Assembly: GCA_022072145.1 (NCBI GenBank) | Contig: JAJVIG010000007.1 | Span: 62,001 to 126,000 of the forward strand | Length of the DNA stretch: 64,000 nt | Source of the DNA: Pseudomonadales bacterium | Lineage (GTDB): Bacteria; Pseudomonadota; Gammaproteobacteria; Pseudomonadales; UBA5518 | Direction: 5' to 3' | In this document: positions 37,802 through 45,253 of the stretch, one piece after another | Layout: each line of letters starts with the position of its first letter | Numbering within the stretch: the stretch's first letter is position 1 | Translations under genes and position numbers: made by a program | The notes under the pieces: model-generated | Seen by the model: only the letters and a program-made list of their open reading frames with translations | Told to the model about the DNA's origin: nothing | Databases searched by the model: none

Positions 37802-38149
37802 TCACTTCTTCTCGCCCGCCGCGCCCACGCCCTTCAGCGTGCCCTTCGGCAGCACGTTCTGCACGGCCCACTTCTGGATCTTGATCTCGACGGTGTCGGC
37901 CACCTTCAGCACCACGAAGTCCTGCTCGATCGCGGTGATGCGCCCCAGGATCCCGCTGGCCGTCGCCACCTCGTCACGCACCGCCAGCTTGCCGAGCATG
38001 TCCTGGTGCTCCTTCTGGCGCTTGCGCTGCGGGCGGATCGCGATGAAGTAGAACAACGCGAAGATGCCGATCATGAACGCGAAGGACATCATCGGATCGC
38101 CGGCAGACGTCGGAGCGGCCTGGGCATGCGCGGCAGGAATGAAGAACAT
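37802..38149 (-). CDS. yajC: YajC, accessory subunit of the Sec translocon
   Basis: The protein has 115 aa from the ATG at 38149 with AGGAG 5 nt upstream. A short N-terminus ending AHAQA is followed by one membrane helix (FAFMIGIFALFYFIAI, about residues 19-35), then the YajC signature RPQRKRQKEHQDML and a small cytoplasmic beta domain (VATASGILGRITAIEQDFVVLKV). YajC associates with SecDF-YidC at the inner membrane. The gene downstream encodes a VOC protein rather than SecD, so it is detached from the usual yajC-secD-secF operon. Confidence 0.93.
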   Translation of the reverse strand: MFFIPAAHAQAAPTSAGDPMMSFAFMIGIFALFYFIAIRPQRKRQKEHQDMLGKLAVRDEVATASGILGRITAIEQDFVVLKVADTVEIKIQKWAVQNVLPKGTLKGVGAAGEKK

Positions 38150-38221
38150 AATAACTCCTGAAACCAATACGTTACGAAGGTTGTTTAAAGTACTGCCTTG
38201 AGAGACATCGGACCGCTTGCG

Positions 38222-38250
38222 ACTGTAAAGGCTTTGAGCTCCGCCCACAA
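38222..38250 (-). promoter_or_regulatory. Possible promoter of yajC
   Basis: On the minus strand TTGTGG (38250-38245) and TACAGT (38227-38222) are 17 bp apart, about 70 nt before the yajC ATG. Hexamer quality is only moderate. The DNA between it and the gene is unusually AT-rich (a TTTAAAC run), which fits a 5' leader. Confidence 0.25.
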
Positions 38251-38268
38251 CCGCAGTCCATGCCGCCG

Positions 38269-39042
38269 CTACAGCGTCCAGTCGAAGTCCATGGCGAGCG
38301 GCGCGTGGTCCGAAAAGCGCTCATCGCGGTAGACCGACTCGCCGCGGATGCGCTCGCGCAGCCCCGGCGTCACCGCCATATAGTCCAGCCGCCACCCCAC
38401 GTTGTTCTGGCGCGCGCGCCCGCGGTTCGACCACCAGGTGTACTGGCGCGGGTGCGGGTTCACCACGCGGAACGCATCCACGTAGCCGGCCTCGCCGAAC
38501 AGCTCGTCGAGCCAGGCGCGCTCCTCGGGCAGGAAGCCCGAGTTCTTGCGGTTTCCGCGCCAGTTCTCGAGGTCGATCTCCTTGTGGCAGATGTTCCAGT
38601 CGCCGCAGACGATGTACTCGCGTCCGTCGGCACGCAGTTGCCGCAGGTGCGGCATCAACCGCTCCATGACCGCGAACTTGACTGCCTGGCGCTCCTCGCC
38701 GGAACTGCCCGAGGGCAGGTAGAGCGACACCACGCTGAGACCCTGGTAGTCGGCCTGCAGCCAGCGCCCCTCGCTGTCGATCGGGTCCCAGCCCAGCCCG
38801 CGTTGCACCGCGAGCGGCGGCTTGCGCAGGTACAGTGCGGTGCCGGCGTAGCCCGGACGCTGCGCGTCGAAATAATGGCACTCGTAGCCGGGCGGAAAGA
38901 AATGTCCGTCGTTCAGCTGGTCGATGCGCGCGCGCGTCTCCTGCACGCAGACGATGTCGGCCTGCTGCCCCTGCAGCCAGCGGAAGAAGCCCTTGTCGGC
39001 GGCCGAGCGGATGCCGTTCGCGTTGAAGGTCAGGACCCTCAT
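38269..39042 (-). CDS. Exonuclease III-family protein related to Crc, with intact catalytic residues
   Basis: The protein has 257 aa, the size of Pseudomonas Crc (259). It shares Crc-like features: [15 protein letters not shown], an EYIxCGDWN region, [18 protein letters not shown] and the DWTL C-terminus. Unlike Crc it keeps exonuclease III catalytic positions: Asn in FNANGIR, Glu in VQETRA, Asp/Asn in CGDWNI and the Asp-His pair in FSDHAPL. It is therefore probably an active AP endonuclease/3'-5' exonuclease (ExoA/XthA type) rather than a catabolite-control partner. Its ATG overlaps the tdh stop by 4 nt, an unusual pairing. Confidence 0.85.
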   Translation of the reverse strand: MRVLTFNANGIRSAADKGFFRWLQGQQADIVCVQETRARIDQLNDGHFFPPGYECHYFDAQRPGYAGTALYLRKPPLAVQRGLGWDPIDSEGRWLQADYQGLSVVSLYLPSGSSGEERQAVKFAVMERLMPHLRQLRADGREYIVCGDWNICHKEIDLENWRGNRKNSGFLPEERAWLDELFGEAGYVDAFRVVNPHPRQYTWWSNRGRARQNNVGWRLDYMAVTPGLRERIRGESVYRDERFSDHAPLAMDFDWTL

Positions 39043-40070
39043 GCCGCGCCCCAGTCCAGGATCACCTTGCCCGAGCGGCCCGAGCTCATGATCTCGAAGC
39101 CCTCGCGAAACTCCGCAACCGGCAAGCGGTGCGTGATCACCGGCTCCAGGTCCAGTCCGGAGTGGATCAGCCCGGCCATGCGGTACCAGGTCTCGAACAT
39201 CTCGCGCCCGTAGATGCCCTTGACGGTGAGGCCCTTGAACACGATACGCCGCCAGTCGAGGCTCATCTCGGGCGGCGGAATGCCGAGCACCGCCACCCGA
39301 CCGCCGTGGTTCATCGTCTCCAGCATCGAGGCGAACGCACTCGGCACGCCCGACATCTCCAGACCGACGTCGAAACCCTCGCTCATGCCGAGTTCGCGCA
39401 TCACGTCCGGCAGGCCGCGTTCGGCGACGTTCAGCGCGACCGTCGCCCCCATGCGGCGCGCGAGTTCCAGCCGGTACTCGTTCACGTCGGTGATCACGAC
39501 GTGGCGCGCGCCGCAATGACGTGCCACCGCCACCGCCATGATGCCGATCGGCCCGGCGCCGGTGATCAGCACGTCCTCCGCCACCAGGTCGAACGACAGC
39601 GCGGTGTGCACGGCGTTGCCGAAGGGGTCGAAGATCGCCGCCAGGTCGTCGCCGATCTCCTCGCTCAGCCGGAACGCGTTGAACGCCGGGATCACCAGGT
39701 ACTCGGCGAAAGCACCGGCACGGTTCACGCCCACGCCGATCGTGTTGCGGCACAGGTGGCGCCGTCCGGCGCGGCAGTTGCGGCAGTGCCCGCAGGTGAT
39801 GTGCCCCTCGCCGGTCACGCGGTCGCCGAGCGCGAAACCGCTGACTTCCTGCCCGATCGCGACCACCTCGCCCACATACTCGTGCCCGATCACCATCGGC
39901 ACGCGGATCGTCTCCTGCGACCAGCGGTCCCAGCGGTAGATGTGCGTGTCGGTACCGCAGATCGAGGTCTTGCGGATGCGGATCTTGAGGTCGTTGTGAC
40001 CGACCTCGGGTTCGGGCACCTCGGTCATCCAGATCCCCGGTTCGGCCTTGAGCTTGGCGAGCGCCTTCAT
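39039..40070 (-). CDS. tdh: L-threonine 3-dehydrogenase
   Basis: The protein has 343 aa from the ATG at 40070 (E. coli Tdh has 341). It is a zinc MDR enzyme: catalytic Cys in [14 protein letters not shown], the GHE motif in [10 protein letters not shown], the structural zinc cluster [15 protein letters not shown], and the Rossmann loop [20 protein letters not shown]. The [15 protein letters not shown] and [15 protein letters not shown] segments are specific to Tdh. It oxidises L-threonine to 2-amino-3-ketobutyrate, normally split by Kbl, but no kbl gene is nearby. GGAGG lies 12 nt upstream of the start. The 156-nt upstream gap shows no recognisable riboswitch. Confidence 0.94.
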   Translation of the reverse strand: MKALAKLKAEPGIWMTEVPEPEVGHNDLKIRIRKTSICGTDTHIYRWDRWSQETIRVPMVIGHEYVGEVVAIGQEVSGFALGDRVTGEGHITCGHCRNCRAGRRHLCRNTIGVGVNRAGAFAEYLVIPAFNAFRLSEEIGDDLAAIFDPFGNAVHTALSFDLVAEDVLITGAGPIGIMAVAVARHCGARHVVITDVNEYRLELARRMGATVALNVAERGLPDVMRELGMSEGFDVGLEMSGVPSAFASMLETMNHGGRVAVLGIPPPEMSLDWRRIVFKGLTVKGIYGREMFETWYRMAGLIHSGLDLEPVITHRLPVAEFREGFEIMSSGRSGKVILDWGAA

Positions 40071-40226
40071 GCGGGACGATTGCCTCCAGAGATCACGGAT
40101 ACGCACGGGTAGCTTCGCTGACCACGCGTTGGCGCACCTTAGCACGCGAACCCGCGCCATCCCCAGCAGGGATAACGTTCGCGCTCACCTCCTGCAATCT
40201 CGTCGCGGGAAACTCGCCAGGAGGGC

Positions 40227-41270
40227 TCAGGGATAGACCATCACCTTGATCGCGCGGCCATTGCCCTGGGTCTGGAATGCGTCGTGCACGTTTTCGATCT
40301 GGAATCGGTCTGATATCAAACGCTTGCGGTCGATTTTTCGACTTCTCATCAACTCGAGCGCCTGCTCGAGATCCTCCGGCAGATAGCCCAGCGAGCCCAT
40401 GATCAGCGGCTGCTTGTGGATCAGGTCGGTCAGGTTCAGCGTGACCTCGTCCTCGAAGGCGCCGAAACACACGATGCGCCCGCCATGCGGGCGCAGCAGA
40501 TCGAGCGCGGTCTGCAGTGGCGGCGGCCCCTTCATGTGCCTGATGTAGCCCGCACAGTCGATCACGACCCCGACGTCCGGCGGCTGCATGGGAGGAAACG
40601 GCTGCGCCACCGTGCCGCAGATCCGCCCCGCCGCCCCGACCACGTCCTGCGTGGTGGCGTCGATCACGTCGCTCGCGCCGACGTCGAGCGCCATCGCGAG
40701 GCGCGCCGCCGATACGTCCACGGCCACGATGCGCCCGATCTGCGGCACCAGCGCGCGCAACGCCTGCACCACGCCGAGCCCGATCGCACCGACGCCGAAC
40801 ACCACCACGTTCTCCCCCGGCGCCACGGCCGCCTTGCGCACCAGCTGCAGGCTGTCGGCCAGCGGTTCGGTGGTCGCGGCCTCCTCGAACGAGACCTCCT
40901 CGGGCATGCGCACCAGCTGGAAGGGATTCACGGGTACCGGCACATACTCGGCCATCGCGCCGCCGCCGGTCACGCCGACCACGCGATCACCGATCGCATA
41001 GCCCTCGACCCCCGGCCCGGTGTCGGCGATCACGCCGGCGAACTCGTGGCCGATGATGCGCACGCCGTCGGCGTCCACGCGCAACGTGCCCGCGTACATC
41101 TCACGCGCCGACGGTGAATCGACGCGATAGATGTGCAGATCGCTGCCGCAGATGCCGCAGGCCTGGACCCGGATCAGCACCTCGCCGGGGCCGGCGAGCG
41201 GACGCGCCACGTCCGCGCGCATCGCGACGTCCCCGACACCGTTGAAAACCGCCGCCTTCATCGTCGTCAT
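40227..41270 (-). CDS. Zinc-dependent alcohol dehydrogenase (MDR superfamily)
   Basis: The protein has 347 aa from the ATG at 41270 (GGGAGG 6 nt upstream). The catalytic zinc site is visible: Cys in QACGICGSDLH, GHE in IIGHEFAGVI and Glu in TTEPLADSLQ. The structural-zinc four-cysteine lobe is absent, replaced by GVTGGGAMAEYVPV. The NAD(P) loop is GVGAIGLGVVQALRA. The substrate is unknown. It is the last member of a minus-strand run of oxidoreductases beginning near 48.6 kb and follows an SDR gene by 28 nt, so it probably belongs to the accessory catabolic set rather than to tdh. Confidence 0.88.
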   Translation of the reverse strand: MTTMKAAVFNGVGDVAMRADVARPLAGPGEVLIRVQACGICGSDLHIYRVDSPSAREMYAGTLRVDADGVRIIGHEFAGVIADTGPGVEGYAIGDRVVGVTGGGAMAEYVPVPVNPFQLVRMPEEVSFEEAATTEPLADSLQLVRKAAVAPGENVVVFGVGAIGLGVVQALRALVPQIGRIVAVDVSAARLAMALDVGASDVIDATTQDVVGAAGRICGTVAQPFPPMQPPDVGVVIDCAGYIRHMKGPPPLQTALDLLRPHGGRIVCFGAFEDEVTLNLTDLIHKQPLIMGSLGYLPEDLEQALELMRSRKIDRKRLISDRFQIENVHDAFQTQGNGRAIKVMVYP

Positions 41271-41298
41271 GGGTCGCCTCCCGGTCAGGGCCAGTTCG

Positions 41299-42051
41299 TC
41301 AGCAGAGCTGGCCACCGTCGATATTGAACGCCATTCCGGTCACGAAGCGCGACTCATCGGAAGCGAGGTACGCCACCGCCCCCGCGATCTCCTCCGGTTC
41401 CGCCGCCGGTTGCGTCATCGGGAACAAGCGCTGCATCGCATTCGTGTCGACGTCCGTGGGGACGCTGTAGGTGCCGGGAAGCGTGGTGTTCACGCTGCCG
41501 GGACACACCGAGTTCACCCGCACGCCACGCGCGTTGAACTCGACCGCGAGACTCGCGCTCAACGAAACTACCGCGGCCTTCGACGCCGCGTACGCGCTCC
41601 AGTACGGGGCGCCGCACAGACCGGATGCCGACGCCATGTTCACGATATTGCCGCGGCTCGCGATCAGGTGCGGCAACGCCGACTGGCTGATCGCGACCAG
41701 GCTGCGCACGTTGATCGCGAACATGCGGTCCCAGTCGGCGAGCCGCAGCTCGAGGAAGTGGTCGGCGCGGCACGCACCGGCGATGTTGCACAGCACGTCG
41801 AGCCGGCCGAAGCGCGCGACGGTGCGCTCGGCGAGCGCGCGGCACGAGGCCTCGTCGAGCGCATCGAAGCCGAGCACCACACAGGCGGTGCCGGAGGCGG
41901 CGAACTCCGCCTCGAGGCTGCGCAGCCCCTCCTCGTTGATGTCGGCGATGGCGACGTTCGCGCCCTCGCTCGCCAGCCGGCGGGCGGTCGCGCGCCCGAT
42001 TCCCGACGCCGCGCCCGTCACCAGGCATACCTTGTCCACGAAACGTTTCAT
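41299..42051 (-). CDS. Short-chain dehydrogenase/reductase (SDR 1)
   Basis: The protein has 250 aa from the ATG at 42051, chosen because GGAG lies 9 nt upstream; an ATG 15 nt earlier lacks a site. Classical SDR motifs: TGAASGIGR for cofactor, an Asp in AIADINEE that favours NAD(H), CNIAGA in place of NNAGA, the catalytic Ser in MASASG and YAASK (Tyr/Lys). The C-terminal GxGxxxxIDGG-type end (GMAFNIDGGQL) is standard. The substrate is unknown. It lies 18 nt downstream of a second SDR. Confidence 0.88.
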   Translation of the reverse strand: MKRFVDKVCLVTGAASGIGRATARRLASEGANVAIADINEEGLRSLEAEFAASGTACVVLGFDALDEASCRALAERTVARFGRLDVLCNIAGACRADHFLELRLADWDRMFAINVRSLVAISQSALPHLIASRGNIVNMASASGLCGAPYWSAYAASKAAVVSLSASLAVEFNARGVRVNSVCPGSVNTTLPGTYSVPTDVDTNAMQRLFPMTQPAAEPEEIAGAVAYLASDESRFVTGMAFNIDGGQLC

Positions 42052-42069
42052 GCGTATCGACTCCATCGT

Positions 42070-42828
42070 CTACTTGCTTACGGAATAGCCCCCGTCGACG
42101 ACCAGCGTGTGGCCGCTGATGAACGAGGCCGCAGGGCTGGCCAGGAACAATACCGCAGCGGCGATCTCCTCGGGTGCACCCCAGCGCTGCAACGGCGTTG
42201 CGGCGCTGACCATCGCGTGCACCGCGGGATCGTCGGCGAAGGCGCTGGTCATCGGCGTCGGGACCGAGCCCGGCAGCACCGCGTTGACCCGCACGCCGCG
42301 CGGCGCCAGCAGCGCGCAGAAAGTGCGTGTCAGCTGCACGATTCCCGCCTTCGCAGCCCCGTAGCCCGGAAAATACGGGCTCGCGAACAGCGACATCTCG
42401 GAGGCGGTGTTCACCACCGCCGCGCCGCCCTCGAGCCGCGACCCCGCCAGCGCATCGGCGAGCGCGCTGCTCAGGTGGTAGACGGATCCCAGGTTCACCG
42501 CGAGCGCCGTGTCGAAATCGTACGGGGTTGCCGCGCCCCCTGTGCCACCGGCGTTGTTGACCAGCACGTCGAGCCGGTCGAAAGACGCCGCGAGCCGCGC
42601 GATATCGTCGCGCTCGGTGAGTCGCAGCTGGTGATACGTGACTCCCGCGGACAGGTCCTCGTACGCCGACGCCGCGGCCGCACTGCCGGTGATCAGCACC
42701 TCGGCGCCCGCGGCGGTGAACGCCTGCGCGATCGCCCTGCCGATGCCTCGGGTGCCCCCGGTGACCAGTACCCGGGTATCACGGAAATCGAAGCCCACGC
42801 GCGCAAAGCGACCAGCCGGCTGGGTCAT
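42070..42828 (-). CDS. Short-chain dehydrogenase/reductase (SDR 2)
   Basis: The protein has 252 aa from the ATG at 42828. Motifs: VTGGTRGIGRAIA, NNAGG, the catalytic Ser in NTASEMS and Tyr/Lys in GYGAAKAG, and the GHTLVVDGGYS C-terminal signature. The start overlaps the end of the preceding NTF2-fold gene by 4 nt, so the two are translationally coupled. That suggests the small protein and this SDR act on the same or consecutive intermediates. The substrate is unknown. Confidence 0.88.
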   Translation of the reverse strand: MTQPAGRFARVGFDFRDTRVLVTGGTRGIGRAIAQAFTAAGAEVLITGSAAAASAYEDLSAGVTYHQLRLTERDDIARLAASFDRLDVLVNNAGGTGGAATPYDFDTALAVNLGSVYHLSSALADALAGSRLEGGAAVVNTASEMSLFASPYFPGYGAAKAGIVQLTRTFCALLAPRGVRVNAVLPGSVPTPMTSAFADDPAVHAMVSAATPLQRWGAPEEIAAAVLFLASPAASFISGHTLVVDGGYSVSK

Positions 42829-43337
42829 GGTGCTTTCCCCCCGTCCGTTGCATTCAGGTCGCCAGCGGGCACCCGCTGCACGGTGTCCGGCCCGAACTCC
42901 CTGAGCATGTGCCGGGAGAGATCGCCGAAGTGCTCGGAGAGGATCTCGCGCTCGACATAGCGCCAGCGGCCGTCGACCTTCTCGAAGCGATCGAGGTTGC
43001 GACCGGCGACCACCGGCTGCAGCGGAAAATCCTCGATGCCCTGGAACACCACGATGTACGAACGGCAGGTGGCGCTCAGCCCGTCGTCGGCGATGTCGAT
43101 GATCGGATTCGCCACCACGTGGCGGGTGCCGGGCGTCCCGGTCTGCGGGTAGATGCGCGTGTAGCTGCGATACATCGCGACGATCGCCGCCGGATTCGCC
43201 ACCACCGGCGGCGCGTCGCCCGGCGTCACGAAGCGCGCGTGGCGGAACAGCTCGGCCATCGCAGCGAAGTCCCCCTGGTCGAGCGCCTCGCAGTACAGGT
43301 ACAGGAGTCTGTGTATTTCGTAGAGATCGTCCCGCAT
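42825..43337 (-). CDS. SnoaL/NTF2-fold protein 1
   Basis: The protein has 170 aa from the ATG at 43337 (GGGAGC upstream). It begins with the helix RDDLYEIHRLLYLYCEALDQGDFAAMAELF, typical of the SnoaL_4 group, followed by cone-shaped beta strands with HVVANPIIDIADDG and GRNLDRFEKVDGRWRYVEREI. Family members include ring-hydroxylase beta-like proteins, dehydratases and isomerases, so catalysis is possible but not certain. It is coupled to SDR 2 by a 4-nt overlap and follows the racemase-like gene by 51 nt. Confidence 0.82.
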   Translation of the reverse strand: MRDDLYEIHRLLYLYCEALDQGDFAAMAELFRHARFVTPGDAPPVVANPAAIVAMYRSYTRIYPQTGTPGTRHVVANPIIDIADDGLSATCRSYIVVFQGIEDFPLQPVVAGRNLDRFEKVDGRWRYVEREILSEHFGDLSRHMLREFGPDTVQRVPAGDLNATDGGKAP

Positions 43338-43388
43338 GGGCGTTGCTCCCGTGTTCAGGGCCGAAGTCGCGCGGCCAGTATCCGGCGC

Positions 43389-44201
43389 TCAGGCGCTCAG
43401 CCCGAAGTTCTGCCGCACCCGGCACCAGTCCTCGCGCGCGGGCAGCACCAGATTGCCGGCGCGCGCCGGGATCGGCAATCCGGTGCCACGACGGATCTCG
43501 ACCGCCATTTCCGCGGTCTTGATCGCGACCGTGACCGGGTCGACGATCGGCACGCGCTGACCGTTCGTGGCCAGGGCCGTGAAGCCGGCCAGCGTGCACA
43601 GCGGACCAAGCCCCGCGCAGCCCACGACGATGCAGTCGGCCCCATCGCGCACGCACGCCGCAGCCACCTGCGCCACATCGTCGGCAGCCGTCTGCGGGTC
43701 GGCGGCCCAGCGCTCCCAGTTGGCGACGAAATCGCTGCCCACGCGCACGCCGTTCGGGATCAGCCGGCTCTCCAGCCCCGCCGCGCGCACCTGCTCCAGG
43801 ATCTGCGCCTGCTGGCCCGGCATGTTCGCGCCTATCACGGCGAAGCGCCGCCCGATCTGGCAGGCGAAGTGCATCGCGGACTCGCCCGGACCGAAGACCG
43901 GGATATCCACCACCGCCCTCGCCTCGCGCACGCCCGGATCGCCGAAGCAGCCGACGATCGCGGCATCACAGCCGGCGCGCTCGGCGTCGAGGAAACCCTC
44001 GACCATCGCCTGGCGGTTCAGCAACGAGAAATACAGGTTGTCGGGATCCGCGACGTTGCCGCTGAGCGCCCGTGCCGGGTTCAGGAACACCACCTCGGTG
44101 CCCTCGCGCAGCACGCGCTCGAAGCTAGGCCGGAACATCGCGAAGGATGCATCGACGTACTCGTGCGGAATCGACATCAGGCTCAGCAGGCCGATCTTCA
44201 T
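43389..44201 (-). CDS. Asp/Glu/hydantoin racemase-superfamily protein
   Basis: The protein has 270 aa. The two catalytic cysteines of the superfamily are visible: Cys85 in VGCFGDPG and Cys195 in VGCAGLG, in two similar half-domains. The N-terminus KIGLLSLMSIPHEYV and PGESAMHFAC fit the hydantoin racemase/maleate isomerase branch more than glutamate racemase. It may racemise or isomerise a small acid, or decarboxylate a malonate. GGGGAG lies upstream of the ATG. Its neighbours are two NTF2-fold genes in the same orientation. Confidence 0.82.
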   Translation of the reverse strand: MKIGLLSLMSIPHEYVDASFAMFRPSFERVLREGTEVVFLNPARALSGNVADPDNLYFSLLNRQAMVEGFLDAERAGCDAAIVGCFGDPGVREARAVVDIPVFGPGESAMHFACQIGRRFAVIGANMPGQQAQILEQVRAAGLESRLIPNGVRVGSDFVANWERWAADPQTAADDVAQVAAACVRDGADCIVVGCAGLGPLCTLAGFTALATNGQRVPIVDPVTVAIKTAEMAVEIRRGTGLPIPARAGNLVLPAREDWCRVRQNFGLSA

Positions 44202-44217
44202 GTGTTGGTCTCCCCGA

Positions 44218-44640
44218 TCAGGCGGTATTCAGCCGCGATTTGCCCCCGAACACGACGCGGGTGACGAGCTCGGTATCCGAATATTCCTTGAACTCGACGA
44301 TCTTCCCGTCGCGAAAGCGGAACAGGAAGTGGTACTGATTGCGGTACGGCGTCCCGGAGACGTGGGTGGCCTGCGATTCCGCCTCGACCGCGACGCGCTC
44401 CCCCTCGCCGGTCATGCCGAGCACCGTGAAACGCATGCCGGACGGAAACACCGCGAACGCGCCGGCCGCCGCCTGGCGGATCTGCGCCACGTCGAACACG
44501 CCGGATCCCAGCGTGTTGCCGGTGGTGCACATCACGCCGTCCGGCGCGTAAAAGCCGGCGATGGCGTCCACGTCGCCGCTCTGCACCGCCTCCAGATACG
44601 CCTGCGCCAGACGCTTGTTGTCCTGCACGTTCCGTTCCAC
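44218..44640 (-). CDS. SnoaL/NTF2-fold protein 2
   Basis: The protein has 140 aa from a GTG at 44640; an AGAGAGG site 4 nt upstream decides this start, and a second GTG lies 12 nt later. The helix VQDNKRLAQAYLEAVQSGDVDAIAGFYAPDG opens the fold, with YHFLFRFRDGKIVEFKEYSDT near the end as in SnoaL-like polyketide cyclase/isomerase relatives. It ends 16 nt before the racemase-like gene and lies just after the TPP-enzyme remnant. Substrate and activity are unknown. Confidence 0.82.
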   Translation of the reverse strand: MERNVQDNKRLAQAYLEAVQSGDVDAIAGFYAPDGVMCTTGNTLGSGVFDVAQIRQAAAGAFAVFPSGMRFTVLGMTGEGERVAVEAESQATHVSGTPYRNQYHFLFRFRDGKIVEFKEYSDTELVTRVVFGGKSRLNTA

Positions 44641-44668
44641 TCGTCCTCTCTCCTGGTTTGCGACTCGT

Positions 44669-45216
44669 TCAACCGTCGACGTACGCGACCTTGTCCGCAT
44701 GCCAGCGGGTCCAGATCCCGGTGTGCGGCATTTCGAAGGCGTTCGCCGCGCGATCGATCACTACCTGCACCAGCGGCCACCGCCAGCGCAGCGCCGTTCG
44801 CGTACGGCAGTCCGGTGCCGAGCATGCCCTGTTTCATCGCCATCAGGTGCTCGCTGATCGGGCGGTGCAGCAGGTGCATCTGCCGGATGCCGATCGCGCC
44901 GCCGTCGCGCACCCAGACCACGTCCTGCGGCAGCGCCTTCTGGATCTCGAGCATCATGCGTCCGGGGTGCACCGGCACGTCGTCTGTAGACCGGCCCCAC
45001 CGAGCCGCCGACCACGCCGATGGTGCCGGTGAGCTGTGCGTACGCCTCGGCCATGTAGCCGGCGACCGCCTCGTGATGCGGTGCGATCAGCTTCACGCCG
45101 GCACGGTCCAGCGCATCGTGCACCTTGGCGAAGGTCACCTCGGGCAGCGAGAAAAAGCGCTGCACCCCCTCGGCGATCAGCAGATCGGCGACACGTTCAC
45201 CCAGCGACTGCGGCAT
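44669..45216 (-). pseudogene. Remnant of a TPP-dependent acetolactate synthase-like enzyme, two internal deletions
   Basis: Three parts of one enzyme are read in three frames. Part 1 starts at the ATG at 45216 with LGERVADLLIAEGVQRFFSLPE and the catalytic-Glu-type HHEAVAGYMAEAYA, ending at GGSVGP near 44990. Part 2 begins DVPVHPGRMMLEIQKALPQD and runs through MLGTGLPYANGAALAV to about 44775, C-terminal TPP-domain sequence. Part 3 is the last ~35 residues (PLVQVVIDRAANAFEMPH...KVAYVDG, TGA at 44671-44669). Intact relatives are about 550 aa; here the middle domain and part of the TPP domain are gone. No active enzyme is possible. An assembly error is the alternative. Confidence 0.85.
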
Positions 45217-45253
45217 GCCTGGCCCCTCGTCCTGTTGGCGGTTGCTCGACGTC

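Noticed and set aside
40071-40226. Glycine or threonine-related riboswitch around tdh
   Set aside because: No paired glycine-aptamer motifs or leader peptide were recognised in the 156 nt.
44218-44640. NTF2 protein 2 as the tail of the broken TPP enzyme
   Set aside because: It has its own ribosome site, start and complete fold, and the TPP remnant ends at 44,669 with its own stop.
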